Of a stretch of 64,000 bases of DNA, positions 1 to 8,245 are shown one piece after another. Under the pieces are notes generated by a model, which was given only the letters and a program-made list of their open reading frames with translations, ran no database searches and was not told where the DNA came from. Position 1 is the first letter of the stretch. Each line of letters opens with the position of its first letter. The position numbers were made by a program, and so were the translations under genes. Source of the DNA: Mesorhizobium sp. (lineage in GTDB: Bacteria; Pseudomonadota; Alphaproteobacteria; Rhizobiales; Rhizobiaceae); the NCBI RefSeq assembly GCF_004962245.1, contig NZ_SUHQ01000015.1, forward strand, positions 94,610 through 158,609, read 5' to 3'.

Positions 1-95
1 CGGCGCGCACGCACTGGAAGGCGATGAAGGAAGCCGGCCACGCGGTCACCTATTGGCAGCAGACATCAGACCGGCGCTGGGAACGCAAGGCGTAA
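1..95 (+). CDS. holC: DNA polymerase III chi subunit, C-terminal end (partial)
   Basis: Only the last 30 codons are inside the window (reading from base 3, stop TAA at 93-95). The encoded tail has the pattern HWKAMKEAGHAVTYWQQ followed by a basic end, which matches the C-terminus of alphaproteobacterial HolC, the chi subunit of the clamp-loader complex that contacts single-stranded-DNA-binding protein. The identification rests on this short tail only; the upstream part would decide it. No terminator-like hairpin follows directly. Confidence 0.6.
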   Translation, partial: ARTHWKAMKEAGHAVTYWQQTSDRRWERKA

Positions 96-675
96 AGCGT
101 CCCGCCTCGGCTATCGTCAACCTGGGATCAGATCGCTGAGCAGTTGGGTCGCGATGCCGAATAGAGCATCGGACCCAACGTGAAAACCGGTTTTGGGTCG
201 GATACCAGCCACGGATAGTGTCTCAGTTTGAATTTCAGCTGTCGGTGGAATGTCGCCATTCGTCTCGTAGATGGGAACGAGCAAGCAGCGCCAATTGTTG
301 CCATTCGCTCGCATTGAAGGAAACGACCGTTCCTAACTCGATTTCAGTCACCCTCGGGGACGACCCGCCGAAAAATCTGCTGGTCGACGATGCCGCGACG
401 TAGCAGCCGAACGCTGCCCCGATCGCGTTCCCGAACCCAGGCAGGTTGCCGAGGACCATGCCATCTGGCGGAGAGAACGAGACGGGCCAATAAAGGCCTA
501 AATTAGAGGGTACTGTTATTTGAGCGCCGACGCGGCGAACCTCGATCCGACGACTCCTCCGGAAATGTCCGTGAGAGCGTTATCGGAGAAATGGCACGTG
601 CCGCAGCGGTTGTTGGTCGGCCGGAACGGGCTACCGTGACCACGTTCAGGTCGCTGAAACCAGAGAGGTATCCCC
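96..675. other. Intergenic stretch, 580 nt
   Basis: No convincing gene. It holds one dispersed palindromic repeat (164-204). Two short minus-strand reading frames (235-459 and 117-314) overlap and the second runs through the repeat, so they are more likely chance or decayed sequence than genes. The last 20 nt contain a purine-rich stretch (GAGAGG near 663) that serves as ribosome binding site for the RTX protein. Confidence 0.6.
164..204. repeat. Dispersed palindromic repeat, copy 1
   Basis: The arms GACCCAA (172-178) and TTGGGTC (193-199) enclose an inner perfect palindrome AAAACCGGTTTT (183-194). The reverse complement matches the copy at 9368-9409, sharing CCAAAACCGGTT and TTTGGGTCCGATGCT-like blocks. 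It is the same kind of intergenic element as those at 24142, 26809 and 59093. Confidence 0.7.
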
Positions 676-2697
676 ATGGCTCTCCTTCCCGACTTCGCCG
701 CCGCCACGTTCGGCAATTCCACGAATATCGACAACACGTTCTTCCCGCTGCCCGGCGGCACCATCAACAGCTACGGCGCCGCGCTTATCGATCCCGAGAC
801 CGGCGAAGAGGAGACGGAGCGCAACGATCACTTCACCACGTTCGAGACGAAGATGATCGAGGGCGTCGAGACGGTCGTCGTCCGCGATACGGCCTATGCT
901 GACGGCGTTCTCGTCGAGGACACACTCGACTGGTACGCGCAGGACGATGAAGGCAACGTCTGGTATCTGGGCGAGATCGCGACGAACTACAACTACAACG
1001 ACGAGGGCGAGTTCATCGGTACCGACTTCGGCGGATCGTGGGAGGCGGGCGTAGATGGGGCCGCGCCGGGATGGATCATGCGCACGGCACCGGTGCCGGG
1101 CGACAGCTATTTCCAGGAGTTCTACGCCGGCGTGGCGGAGGATGAAGGCCAGGTGATCGCGACCGGCCTCACTGTCGAGACCGACTTCGGCTCTTTTGAC
1201 GGCGTCGTGAAGATCCTCGATACTTCGGGTCTGGAGCCCGGCGTGGGCGCCTACAAATACTTCGCGCCCAGCATCGGCCTGGTGTTGGAGGAGGAGGTGG
1301 TGCTCTCGGAGGATGAGCCTGAGCTCGTCATCGAGATCAAGAACAGGCGCGAGGTCGACGTCTCCGCCCCTGTCGATCCGACGGAGCTCGCCTTCGCGGG
1401 GGACGGCACTGCCAAGACCATCACCTTCCTCAGCGAGGACGCGAGCACCAACGGCGCGATCGGCGCCTATACCTTCGACACGGCGACGGGCGAGATCGGC
1501 GAGGCGCGCATCCTCTTTGCCGACACCGAGGATGTAAAGGCCGGCGCCAAGGCGACGATGACGGTCGCGGCCGGGCAGTCGCTCGGCCTGTTCCTCATCC
1601 CGGATGTCGAGGAGCTCGGCCTCGAGCTCGAGGACTACGCAGACGGCGGCCTCTTCTTCCGCAACTTCACCTCGGGCGATGTCGCCGACGTTTACGACGG
1701 CGACGACGCGACGACCTACACGCCGGGCCCGGCCACCATCTACGACCGGGTGGCGCCGGTCGTCACCGATGCCGACGGCAACCTGCTGCCGATCCGGGCG
1801 TTCCACTCGGTCGGCAACCGCGACGGCTTCAATTTCCTGAACCCTGTGGCCGGCGAGAACGCCCTTGCAAGCGATATCGACGACGGCCTCGCCGGGGTCG
1901 AGGTGGTGAGCTTCGAGGATGGCCTGGCCAGCACCGAGGACTTCGACGGCGACTTCGACGATGCTTTCGTTGCCGTCAGCGATGCGTCGCTCAGCGGCGA
2001 GACAGTCAATGCCCTGGTTGAAGCAACCGGCATCAGCCGGCGGGTCGGCACGGACGGCCCGGATCGGCTGGTCGGAACCGAGGAGGACGATCAGCTCATC
2101 GCGCTTGACGGCAATGACGTGATCCGGGGTCGCGGCGGTGACGACCAGATCGAGACCGGCGACGGCAATGACCGTGCATATGGCGGCGGAGGGGATGACG
2201 AGATCTCCGGCGAGGAGGGGCACGACCGGCTGTTCGGCGGCAAGGGAGACGACGAGATCGATGGCGACGAGGGCCGCGACAGGATCCAGGGCGGTGCGGG
2301 CGATGACGAACTCGCGGGTGGCGAGGGCAACGACCGGCTCTGCGGCGGCGATGGCTTCGACGAGATCAAGGGCGGTGAAGGCGATGATCGGCTCCTGGCC
2401 GGCGGCGACGGCGCGCGGATGTCCGGCGGCGCGGACGACGATACCCTCTTCGGCGAGGCCGGCGCCGAGGACGTCTTTGTCTTCGACCTGATACCTTTCG
2501 GCAGTGACCTGATCCGGGGCTTCGAGAACGGCGCCGATCGCATCGAGATCGCGACCTATACGGGCGTCGAGAGCTTCGAGGACGTCGCCGTCACGCAGGA
2601 CGGACGGTCGACCGTGCTGAGCTTCGCGGAGGGAATCGTAGAGATCGCCAATTTCGACTCCGGGCTGATCGATGCCTCCGATTTCTTCTTCGTCTGA
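676..2697 (+). CDS. RTX-type calcium-binding repeat protein with DUF4114-like domain
   Basis: 673 residues, no N-terminal signal peptide. Residues 1-230 form an acidic domain I cannot assign. Roughly residues 290-420 resemble DUF4114: LFLIPD, a DVYDGDDATTY segment, then AFHSVG and DGFNFLNPVAG. From about residue 458 come tandem glycine/aspartate nonapeptides of the GGxGxDxhx type (for example GGGGDDEISG, GGKGDDEIDG, GGAGDDELAG), which bind calcium as a parallel beta-roll. The C-terminus is aromatic and hydrophobic (DASDFFFV), as in substrates of type I secretion. The protein is probably exported and folds on meeting extracellular calcium. No type I ABC exporter, membrane-fusion gene or protease domain lies nearby, so the exporter must be encoded elsewhere. 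The function is unknown. The long minus-strand frame across it is a composition shadow. Confidence 0.85.
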   Translation: MALLPDFAAATFGNSTNIDNTFFPLPGGTINSYGAALIDPETGEEETERNDHFTTFETKMIEGVETVVVRDTAYADGVLVEDTLDWYAQDDEGNVWYLGEIATNYNYNDEGEFIGTDFGGSWEAGVDGAAPGWIMRTAPVPGDSYFQEFYAGVAEDEGQVIATGLTVETDFGSFDGVVKILDTSGLEPGVGAYKYFAPSIGLVLEEEVVLSEDEPELVIEIKNRREVDVSAPVDPTELAFAGDGTAKTITFLSEDASTNGAIGAYTFDTATGEIGEARILFADTEDVKAGAKATMTVAAGQSLGLFLIPDVEELGLELEDYADGGLFFRNFTSGDVADVYDGDDATTYTPGPATIYDRVAPVVTDADGNLLPIRAFHSVGNRDGFNFLNPVAGENALASDIDDGLAGVEVVSFEDGLASTEDFDGDFDDAFVAVSDASLSGETVNALVEATGISRRVGTDGPDRLVGTEEDDQLIALDGNDVIRGRGGDDQIETGDGNDRAYGGGGDDEISGEEGHDRLFGGKGDDEIDGDEGRDRIQGGAGDDELAGGEGNDRLCGGDGFDEIKGGEGDDRLLAGGDGARMSGGADDDTLFGEAGAEDVFVFDLIPFGSDLIRGFENGADRIEIATYTGVESFEDVAVTQDGRSTVLSFAEGIVEIANFDSGLIDASDFFFV

Positions 2698-3130
2698 CGC
2701 GCGGGCGGGGCGCGGTCTCCCTGGCCGCGCCCTTGTCTCGCCGATTGGTCAAACGGTACTTGCTCTGCAGTCATTGGCGTTAACCCTGCGACACTTCACT
2801 CGAAAATGAATCCCGTGGCCGAAGGGCCTGCAGCACAATGGCAGGCGGCGCCAATGAGCGGCCTTTTCCGAGGAATCTCATGACGCGCAAGCACGCAGTG
2901 CCAGCCGCCCAACCAGAAGAAGCCGGTGCGGCCACGCGAACGCATGACAAACGTCAGCTCACGGCCCCATTCCGGACCACTGCGCATGCGACGGCCAATG
3001 TCGCGTACGGGTCAGGGCTTGCCTTGGACGTCCTCCGAACGAAGGGCAGACAAAGGATCGTGAGCCGAAATTCAACTAAGGCACTACCCCGCCACTTGAC
3101 GAAAGGTCGATCGCGCGCAAAACTGCTAAG
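2698..3130. other. Intergenic stretch, about 430 nt
   Basis: It begins with a terminator-like hairpin after the RTX gene. The rest shows no gene I believe. A plus-strand frame starting at 2838 runs into the regulator in another frame and has no family features. Confidence 0.55.
2708..2732 (+). terminator. Hairpin after the RTX gene
   Basis: Perfect 8-bp stem GGGCGCGG / CCGCGCCC with a 9-nt loop, 10 nt after the stop codon. It is followed by CTTGTCTC rather than a clean T run, so it is a possible but imperfect intrinsic terminator. Confidence 0.5.
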
Positions 3131-3143
3131 ATGTCAGACCAAT
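3131..3143. promoter_or_regulatory. FadR/PdhR-like operator candidate
   Basis: On the minus strand this reads ATTGGTCTGACAT, which follows the TGGTCnGACcA pattern of FadR-subfamily GntR operators except at the last positions. It lies about 20 nt before the regulator start, which suggests autoregulation and control of the downstream PLP-enzyme/ABC operon. The assignment is inferred from motif and position only. Confidence 0.45.
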
Positions 3144-3160
3144 TTTGGATATAGGTGCCC

Positions 3161-3901
3161 ATGCGAGCGCGCGGCGAACGGCCCGGAGCACCTGCCACGC
3201 GTGTGGCAATTGCCACGCTCCCGCCGCAGGACCGCGGCAAACAGGTTATGGAAGCGCTGGCCGACTACGTCGAGCGCGCCGCGCTGAAAAGCGGTGACCG
3301 GCTTCCGACCGAACGCGAATTGATGGCCGCGCTTTCCGTCGGGCGTTCGACGATACGGGAGGCGATGGGGCGTTTCGAAGCGCTCGGCGTCACCGAGACC
3401 CGCAAAGGCAGCGGCACCTATCTGCTCAAGCCGATATCCGCCGGCACCATCCATCTGCCGTTGTCGCTCGATACGGCGGAGCTGCGCGACGGTCTCTTGC
3501 ACACCCTCGAGGTGCGTCGCGGCATCGAGGCCGAGGCAAGCATGGTCGCGGCGCGGCGGCGCACGGCCGACGATCTGCGGACGATCGAGGAAAAGCTCAT
3601 CGAGATGGAGCGCGTCCATCTCGCCACCGGCACGTCGGGTCCGGAAGACCTGGCCTTTCACCTGGCCATCTATGACGCCACCCACAACCCGCTTTTCCGG
3701 CAGCTCCTGGGGCAGATGCGCGAAGCGTTCGAGCGCTTCTGGGACCATCCGTTCGACCGCCAGGATTTCGCGCGGCGATCGTTCCCGCATCACCGCGAGC
3801 TGTTCGATGCCATCGTCGCCAGGGACGCGGAACTGGCGCGCGGAAGAACGCTGAAGATCCTCGAGGTCGTGGAAGAGGATATCGAGGAAATGTCGAAATG
3901 A
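3161..3901 (+). CDS. FadR-subfamily GntR transcriptional regulator
   Basis: About 246 residues from ATG 3161; an in-frame GTG at 3155 is the alternative. The N-terminal winged helix-turn-helix has the typical LKSGDRLPTERELMAALSVGRSTIREAMGRFEALG segment, here given in parts: RLPTERELMA, GRSTIREAM, RFEALG. Residues about 95-240 form an FCD ligand domain with Asp/His residues expected to bind a metal or acid ligand (HLAIYDATHNP, HRELFDAI). It probably senses a small organic acid or amino acid and controls the operon that follows: its stop codon overlaps the start of the PLP enzyme gene by 4 nt (ATGA). Confidence 0.9.
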   Translation: MRARGERPGAPATRVAIATLPPQDRGKQVMEALADYVERAALKSGDRLPTERELMAALSVGRSTIREAMGRFEALGVTETRKGSGTYLLKPISAGTIHLPLSLDTAELRDGLLHTLEVRRGIEAEASMVAARRRTADDLRTIEEKLIEMERVHLATGTSGPEDLAFHLAIYDATHNPLFRQLLGQMREAFERFWDHPFDRQDFARRSFPHHRELFDAIVARDAELARGRTLKILEVVEEDIEEMSK

Positions 3902-5073
3902 ACGGTCCCGATTTTTTCGACCAGGCATCGCTGATCGCTGCGCATGACGAGGGCAACGCCTTCGATGCCGTCGTGCCGCCGATCGTGCAGACCTCGCTCT
4001 TCACCTTCCCGAGCTACGACGAGATGCTCGAGACATACCGCGGCGAGAAAGTGCGGCCGACCTACACGCGTGGGCTAAACCCGACCGTTCGCATGTTCGA
4101 GGAAATGCTGGCAAAGCTGGAAGGCGCCGAGGACGCCATCGGGTTCGCGAGCGGCATGTCCGCCATCTCGTCGGCCGTGCTGAGCTTCGTCGAGCCGGGC
4201 GACCGCATCGTCGCGGTCAGGCATATCTACCCGGACGCGTTCCGGCTGTTCGGGACGCTGCTTGCGCGGATGCGCATCGAGGTGACCTATGTCGACGGCC
4301 GTGACGAGGCGGCTGTCGCGAGCGCCCTGCCTGGCGCCAAGCTGTTCTATATGGAAAGCCCGACCAGCTGGGTCATGGAAACGCATGACATCGGTGCGCT
4401 CGCTGCGCTGGCGAAGTCCCGTGGCATCCCGACCATCATCGACAACAGCTGGGCTAGCCCGGTCTTCCAGCGGCCACTGTCGCTCGGCGTCGACGTTGTG
4501 GTCCACTCCGCGTCCAAGTATCTGGGCGGCCACAGCGATGTCGTGGCCGGCGTGGTCGCGGGCTCGAAGGACCTGATCGGCCGCATCCGTGGTGAAGCCT
4601 ATCCATATCTCGGCGGCAAGCTGTCGCCATTCGATGCCTGGCTCCTGATCCGTGGCTTGCGCACGCTGCCGATCCGCATGCGAGCGCATCAGGCGTCCGG
4701 CCTAGAAATCGCACGACGCCTGCAGGACCATCCGATCGTCGAGAAGGTCTGCCATCCGGGGCTGGCCAACCGGCTTCCCGCGGGGCTCACCGGTACGTCC
4801 GGGCTGTTCTCATTTGTCTTCCGCGACGGCATCGACATCCGGACGTTTGCCGACCGTCTCAAGCTGTTCAAGCTTGGCGTGTCCTGGGGCGGCCATGAAA
4901 GCCTCATCGTGCCGGGCGAGGTCGTGCTGCAGCAGAAGGCCCAACCCAATTCCGCGCTGGCGTTCCGCGTCCATCCGCGGTCCGTGCGTCTCCATATCGG
5001 CCTTGAGGGAACCGAGGCGCTGTGGAGTGACCTGGAAGCGGCGATTACAGCCGCTTCCGAAGAAAAGACCTGA
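3898..5073 (+). CDS. Trans-sulfuration family PLP enzyme (cystathionine beta-lyase / methionine gamma-lyase class)
   Basis: 391 residues of the Cys/Met-metabolism PLP family (fold type I). The cofactor lysine is K207 in HSASKYLGGHSD, preceded by the PLP aspartate in IDNSWASP. The C-terminal region ends with RLHIGLEG, typical of the family. Members cleave or exchange C-S bonds of cystathionine, methionine or related substrates, and the exact substrate cannot be read from sequence. Its position is unusual: it is translationally coupled to a FadR-type regulator and followed by a sugar-type ABC importer, so it probably acts on the imported compound rather than in methionine synthesis. A second, more canonical family member is at 56138-57301. 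Confidence 0.85.
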   Translation: MNGPDFFDQASLIAAHDEGNAFDAVVPPIVQTSLFTFPSYDEMLETYRGEKVRPTYTRGLNPTVRMFEEMLAKLEGAEDAIGFASGMSAISSAVLSFVEPGDRIVAVRHIYPDAFRLFGTLLARMRIEVTYVDGRDEAAVASALPGAKLFYMESPTSWVMETHDIGALAALAKSRGIPTIIDNSWASPVFQRPLSLGVDVVVHSASKYLGGHSDVVAGVVAGSKDLIGRIRGEAYPYLGGKLSPFDAWLLIRGLRTLPIRMRAHQASGLEIARRLQDHPIVEKVCHPGLANRLPAGLTGTSGLFSFVFRDGIDIRTFADRLKLFKLGVSWGGHESLIVPGEVVLQQKAQPNSALAFRVHPRSVRLHIGLEGTEALWSDLEAAITAASEEKT

Positions 5074-5100
5074 AGCAACCAGACAAGAAGGGAACGGAAA

Positions 5101-6360
5101 ATGAAGAAGCTTCTTATCGCCGCATTCGCCACCGTACTGATGTCGGGTACTGCACTCGCTGACACGACGCTGAAGCTCGTGGAGGTGATCACCAGCCCCG
5201 AGCGCACTGAAACGCTGAAGTCGATCGTCTCCAAATTCGAGGCCGCCAACCCGGGCACGAAAGTCGAGGTCATCTCGCTGCCCTGGGGTGAGGCGTTCCA
5301 GAAATTCGCGACCATGGTGTCCGCCGGCGAAATCCCCGACGTCATGGAGATGCCGGACACGTGGCTGTCGCTGTATGCCAACAACGGCCTTCTCGAAAGC
5401 CTCGAGCCTTACCTTGCCAAGTGGGAGCACACCTCGGGCCTCACCGATCGCGCGCTCGAGCTCGGCCGCGACGTGAACAACACTGCCTACATGCTGCCCT
5501 ATGGCTTCTATCTCCGGGCGATGTTCTACAACAAGAAGCTGTTCCAGGAGGCTGGTGTCGCCGAGCCGCCCAAGACGATGGATGAGTTCGTGGCGGCGTC
5601 GGAGAAAGTCTCCAAGCTCCCGGGCAAATACGGCTACTGCCTGCGCGGCGGGCCGGGCGGCCTCAACGGCTGGATGATGTTCGGCGCAACGATGGCCGGG
5701 TCCAACAAATTCTTCAACGACGACGGCACCTCGACCATGAACAGCGAAGGCTGGGTCAAGGGACTGACCTGGGTCGTCGATCTCTACAAGAAGGGATTGG
5801 CACCGAAGGACAGCGTCAACTGGGGCTTCAACGAAATCGTCGCCGGTTTCTACACCGGCACCTGCGCAATGCTCGATCAGGATCCGGACGCGCTGATCGC
5901 AATCGCCGAGCGGATGAAGCCGGAAGACTACGGCGTCATGACCATGCCGAAGGGGCCGGACGGCAAGACGTTTCCGACCATCGGCTACGCCGGTTGGTCG
6001 ATGATGGCGGCCAGCCAGAACAAGGACCTCTCCTGGAAGCTGATCGAAACGCTCGAAGGGCCCGAAGGCAATGTCGAGTGGAACAAGCGCACCGGAGCGC
6101 TGCCGGTTCACAAGTCCGCCGAAAAGGATCCCTTCTACGCAAGCGAGCAGTTCAAGGGTTGGTTCGCCGAACTCGAGGACAAGGATGCGGTGCCGACAGT
6201 CATGCCGACCTATCTCGAGGAGTTCGCCTTCTTCAAGGACTCGATGGTCATCAAGACCAGTCAACAGGCACTGCTCGGCGATATTACGCCCGAGGAAATG
6301 GCCAACCAGTGGGCCGACTATCTGACCAAGGCGCAGCAGAAATTCCTGGCCAAGAAATAA
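5101..6360 (+). CDS. ABC transporter extracellular solute-binding protein, family 1
   Basis: 419 residues with a clear signal peptide (MKKLLIAAFATVLMSGTALA, cleaved before DTTL). The mature protein has the two-lobe MalE/UgpB-type pattern: an early IVSKFEAANPGTKVEVI segment, a DVMEMPDTW block and a later PTIGYAGWSMMAAS block. It would capture the substrate in the periplasm and pass it to the two permeases downstream. Family 1 proteins usually bind sugars or glycerol-phosphate compounds, but the linked PLP lyase suggests a different or sulfur/nitrogen-containing ligand. A strong ribosome binding site (AAGGGAACGG) precedes ATG 5101. Confidence 0.9.
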   Translation: MKKLLIAAFATVLMSGTALADTTLKLVEVITSPERTETLKSIVSKFEAANPGTKVEVISLPWGEAFQKFATMVSAGEIPDVMEMPDTWLSLYANNGLLESLEPYLAKWEHTSGLTDRALELGRDVNNTAYMLPYGFYLRAMFYNKKLFQEAGVAEPPKTMDEFVAASEKVSKLPGKYGYCLRGGPGGLNGWMMFGATMAGSNKFFNDDGTSTMNSEGWVKGLTWVVDLYKKGLAPKDSVNWGFNEIVAGFYTGTCAMLDQDPDALIAIAERMKPEDYGVMTMPKGPDGKTFPTIGYAGWSMMAASQNKDLSWKLIETLEGPEGNVEWNKRTGALPVHKSAEKDPFYASEQFKGWFAELEDKDAVPTVMPTYLEEFAFFKDSMVIKTSQQALLGDITPEEMANQWADYLTKAQQKFLAKK

Positions 6361-6375
6361 ACGGCGAACCGCGAG

Positions 6376-6408
6376 CATCGGAGCCGCCCATCGCGGGTGG
6401 CTCCGATG
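6376..6408 (+). promoter_or_regulatory. Strong intercistronic hairpin after the binding-protein gene
   Basis: A 14-bp stem, 6376-6389 paired with 6395-6408, with a 5-nt loop and only one G-T pair. It lies 15 nt after the stop of the binding-protein gene. Hairpins at this place in ABC operons commonly stabilise the upstream message or cause partial termination, giving more binding protein than permease. There is no T run. The stem swallows the GTG at 6397 and ATG at 6406, arguing for the permease start at 6448. Confidence 0.75.
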
Positions 6409-6447
6409 GATCTCGTCCATGGCCAATTGGAACGAAAGCGTTACCTG

Positions 6448-7383
6448 ATGGTTTTTGACGCCACCGCCGGGCTACCGGAATCGCGCCGCCGGTCGCTGAT
6501 CGAACGGATCACGCGCCGTGCCGAGCCATATCTTTACACCGCCCCGGCACTGATCCTGATCGTCACCATCATGCTGGCGCCACTGGTGCTTGGCCTGTCC
6601 TACGCTTTCCGCGACGTGCATTTGCTCAATCCCTTCTCTGGTGGATATGTCGGGCTCGATCATTTTCGTACCCTTTATGGCGACGACAATTTCTATCGGG
6701 CGCTGCGCAACACGCTGTGGTGGACCGGTGCGTCCGTCTTCCTGCAATTCGTGTTCGGCCTGATCCTGGCGCTGCTGCTCGACCGGCCGTTTGCCGGCCG
6801 CGCCATCGCGCAGGCGCTGGTGTTCCTGCCCTGGGCGGTGCCGACCTTCCTCACCGGGCTCAACTGGGCGTGGTTGCTCAATCCTGTCATCGGGCCGCTG
6901 CCGCATTGGCTTTATGCGCTCGGCCTCATGGATGAGCCGGCCAACATCCTCTCCAATCCGCAGCTTGCCATGTGGGGACCGATCATCGCCAACGTCTGGT
7001 GGGGCATTCCCTTCTTCGCCATCACGCTGCTGGCCGCGCTTCAGGCAATCCCGCGCGACCTCTACGAGGCGGCGGCGATCGACGGTGCCGGCGCGGTCAG
7101 GCGGTTCACGTCGATCACGTTGCCTTTCCTTGCGCCGACCATTGCGATCACCGTGCTTTTGCGCACCGTCTGGATCTCGAACTTCGCCGACCTGATCATC
7201 GTGATGACCAATGGCGGCCCCGCCGACCGTACGCAGATCGTCGCGAGCTATATCTTCACGCAGGCTTTCAGGGCACTTGATTTCGGCTACGCCTCGGCCA
7301 TTGCGCTGGTGCTGCTCGTGCTGCTGCTCGCCTATTCGATGCTGATCGTCATGCTGCGGCAAGTCCTGATGGATCGCGCCTGA
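6448..7383 (+). CDS. ABC transporter permease, MalF/UgpA type
   Basis: About 311 residues from ATG 6448, which has a GGAACG ribosome binding site and lies clear of the hairpin; in-frame upstream starts at 6397 and 6406 fall inside that hairpin. It has about six membrane segments, starting near TAPALILIVTIMLAPLVLG. The cytoplasmic EAA loop (YEAAAIDGAGAVRRFTSITLP) that docks on the ATPase is intact. It forms a heterodimeric channel with the next gene product. Confidence 0.9.
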   Translation: MVFDATAGLPESRRRSLIERITRRAEPYLYTAPALILIVTIMLAPLVLGLSYAFRDVHLLNPFSGGYVGLDHFRTLYGDDNFYRALRNTLWWTGASVFLQFVFGLILALLLDRPFAGRAIAQALVFLPWAVPTFLTGLNWAWLLNPVIGPLPHWLYALGLMDEPANILSNPQLAMWGPIIANVWWGIPFFAITLLAALQAIPRDLYEAAAIDGAGAVRRFTSITLPFLAPTIAITVLLRTVWISNFADLIIVMTNGGPADRTQIVASYIFTQAFRALDFGYASAIALVLLVLLLAYSMLIVMLRQVLMDRA

Positions 7384-7401
7384 TGGATCGGGGATGACCG
7401 G

Positions 7402-8235
7402 ATGAACAGGTATTCGATCTACGGCACCGCGCTGCATCGCCTGGCAATCCTCTGCTACGTGGTCTTTGCGCTGTTCCCGCTGTTCTGGCTGTTGAAAGTA
7501 TCGGTCACGCCGAACGACCTGCTCTATTCGGAGGGCGTGCGGATGTGGCCGTCGCGGATGAGCTTCGAGCATTTCCGCTTCGTGCTGGCTCACAGTGCAT
7601 TCCCGATCTTCTTCAGGAACAGCATGATCGTTGCCGGCGCAACGGCCGCGATCGTGACGCTGCTCGCGTCTCTCTCCGGCTATGCGCTGTCGCGCTTCAC
7701 CTTCCGCGGCAAATACTGGCTGGTCGCACTGATGCTGCTCACGCAGATGTTTCCGTTGGTGATGCTGGTCGCGCCGATCTTCAAGATGCTCTCGCCGCTC
7801 GGGCTGACCAACAGCCTGACCGGGCTGGTGGTCGTCTACACGGCCTTCAACATCCCCTTCGCGACATTCCTGATGCAGTCGTTCTTCGACGGCATTCCCA
7901 AGGAGCTGGAGGAGGCGGCCAAGATCGACGGCGCCACGCAGTTCATGGCGTTTCGCCAGATCATCCTGCCGCTGACGCTGCCGGGTATTGCCGCGACGCT
8001 GGGTTTTGTGTTCACCGCCGCGTGGAGCGAACTGCTGTTCGCGCTGATGCTGATTTCGGGCAACAGCGCCGCAACCTTTCCGGTCGGTCTGCTCACTTTC
8101 GTGTCGAAGTTTTCGGTCGATTTCGGACAGATGATGGCGGCCGGCGTGCTGGCGCTGATCCCCGCCGGCCTCTTCTTCCTGTTCATCCAGCGCTATCTGG
8201 TCCAGGGCCTGACGGCCGGCGCGGTCAAGGGCTGA
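7402..8235 (+). CDS. ABC transporter permease, MalG/UgpE type
   Basis: 277 residues with about six membrane segments. It carries the EAA loop (LEEAAKIDGATQFMAFRQIILP) near residue 170 and ends with the MalG-like tail FFLFIQRYLVQGLTAGAVKG. It starts 18 nt after the first permease and is followed 10 nt later by the ATPase gene. Second half of the importer channel. Confidence 0.9.
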   Translation: MNRYSIYGTALHRLAILCYVVFALFPLFWLLKVSVTPNDLLYSEGVRMWPSRMSFEHFRFVLAHSAFPIFFRNSMIVAGATAAIVTLLASLSGYALSRFTFRGKYWLVALMLLTQMFPLVMLVAPIFKMLSPLGLTNSLTGLVVVYTAFNIPFATFLMQSFFDGIPKELEEAAKIDGATQFMAFRQIILPLTLPGIAATLGFVFTAAWSELLFALMLISGNSAATFPVGLLTFVSKFSVDFGQMMAAGVLALIPAGLFFLFIQRYLVQGLTAGAVKG

Positions 8236-8245
8236 GGGAGGTTTC

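Noticed and set aside
117..459. Two overlapping minus-strand reading frames
   Set aside because: They are short, overlap in different frames, and one runs through a dispersed repeat. No family pattern or good ribosome binding site.
646..2223. Long minus-strand frame opposite the RTX gene
   Set aside because: It is a composition shadow of the Gly/Asp repeats, with no known domain and an Asp/Val/Arg-rich makeup typical of antisense frames in GC-rich DNA.
2838..3287. Plus-strand frame before the FadR-type regulator
   Set aside because: It overlaps the regulator in another frame, is basic and shows no family pattern.
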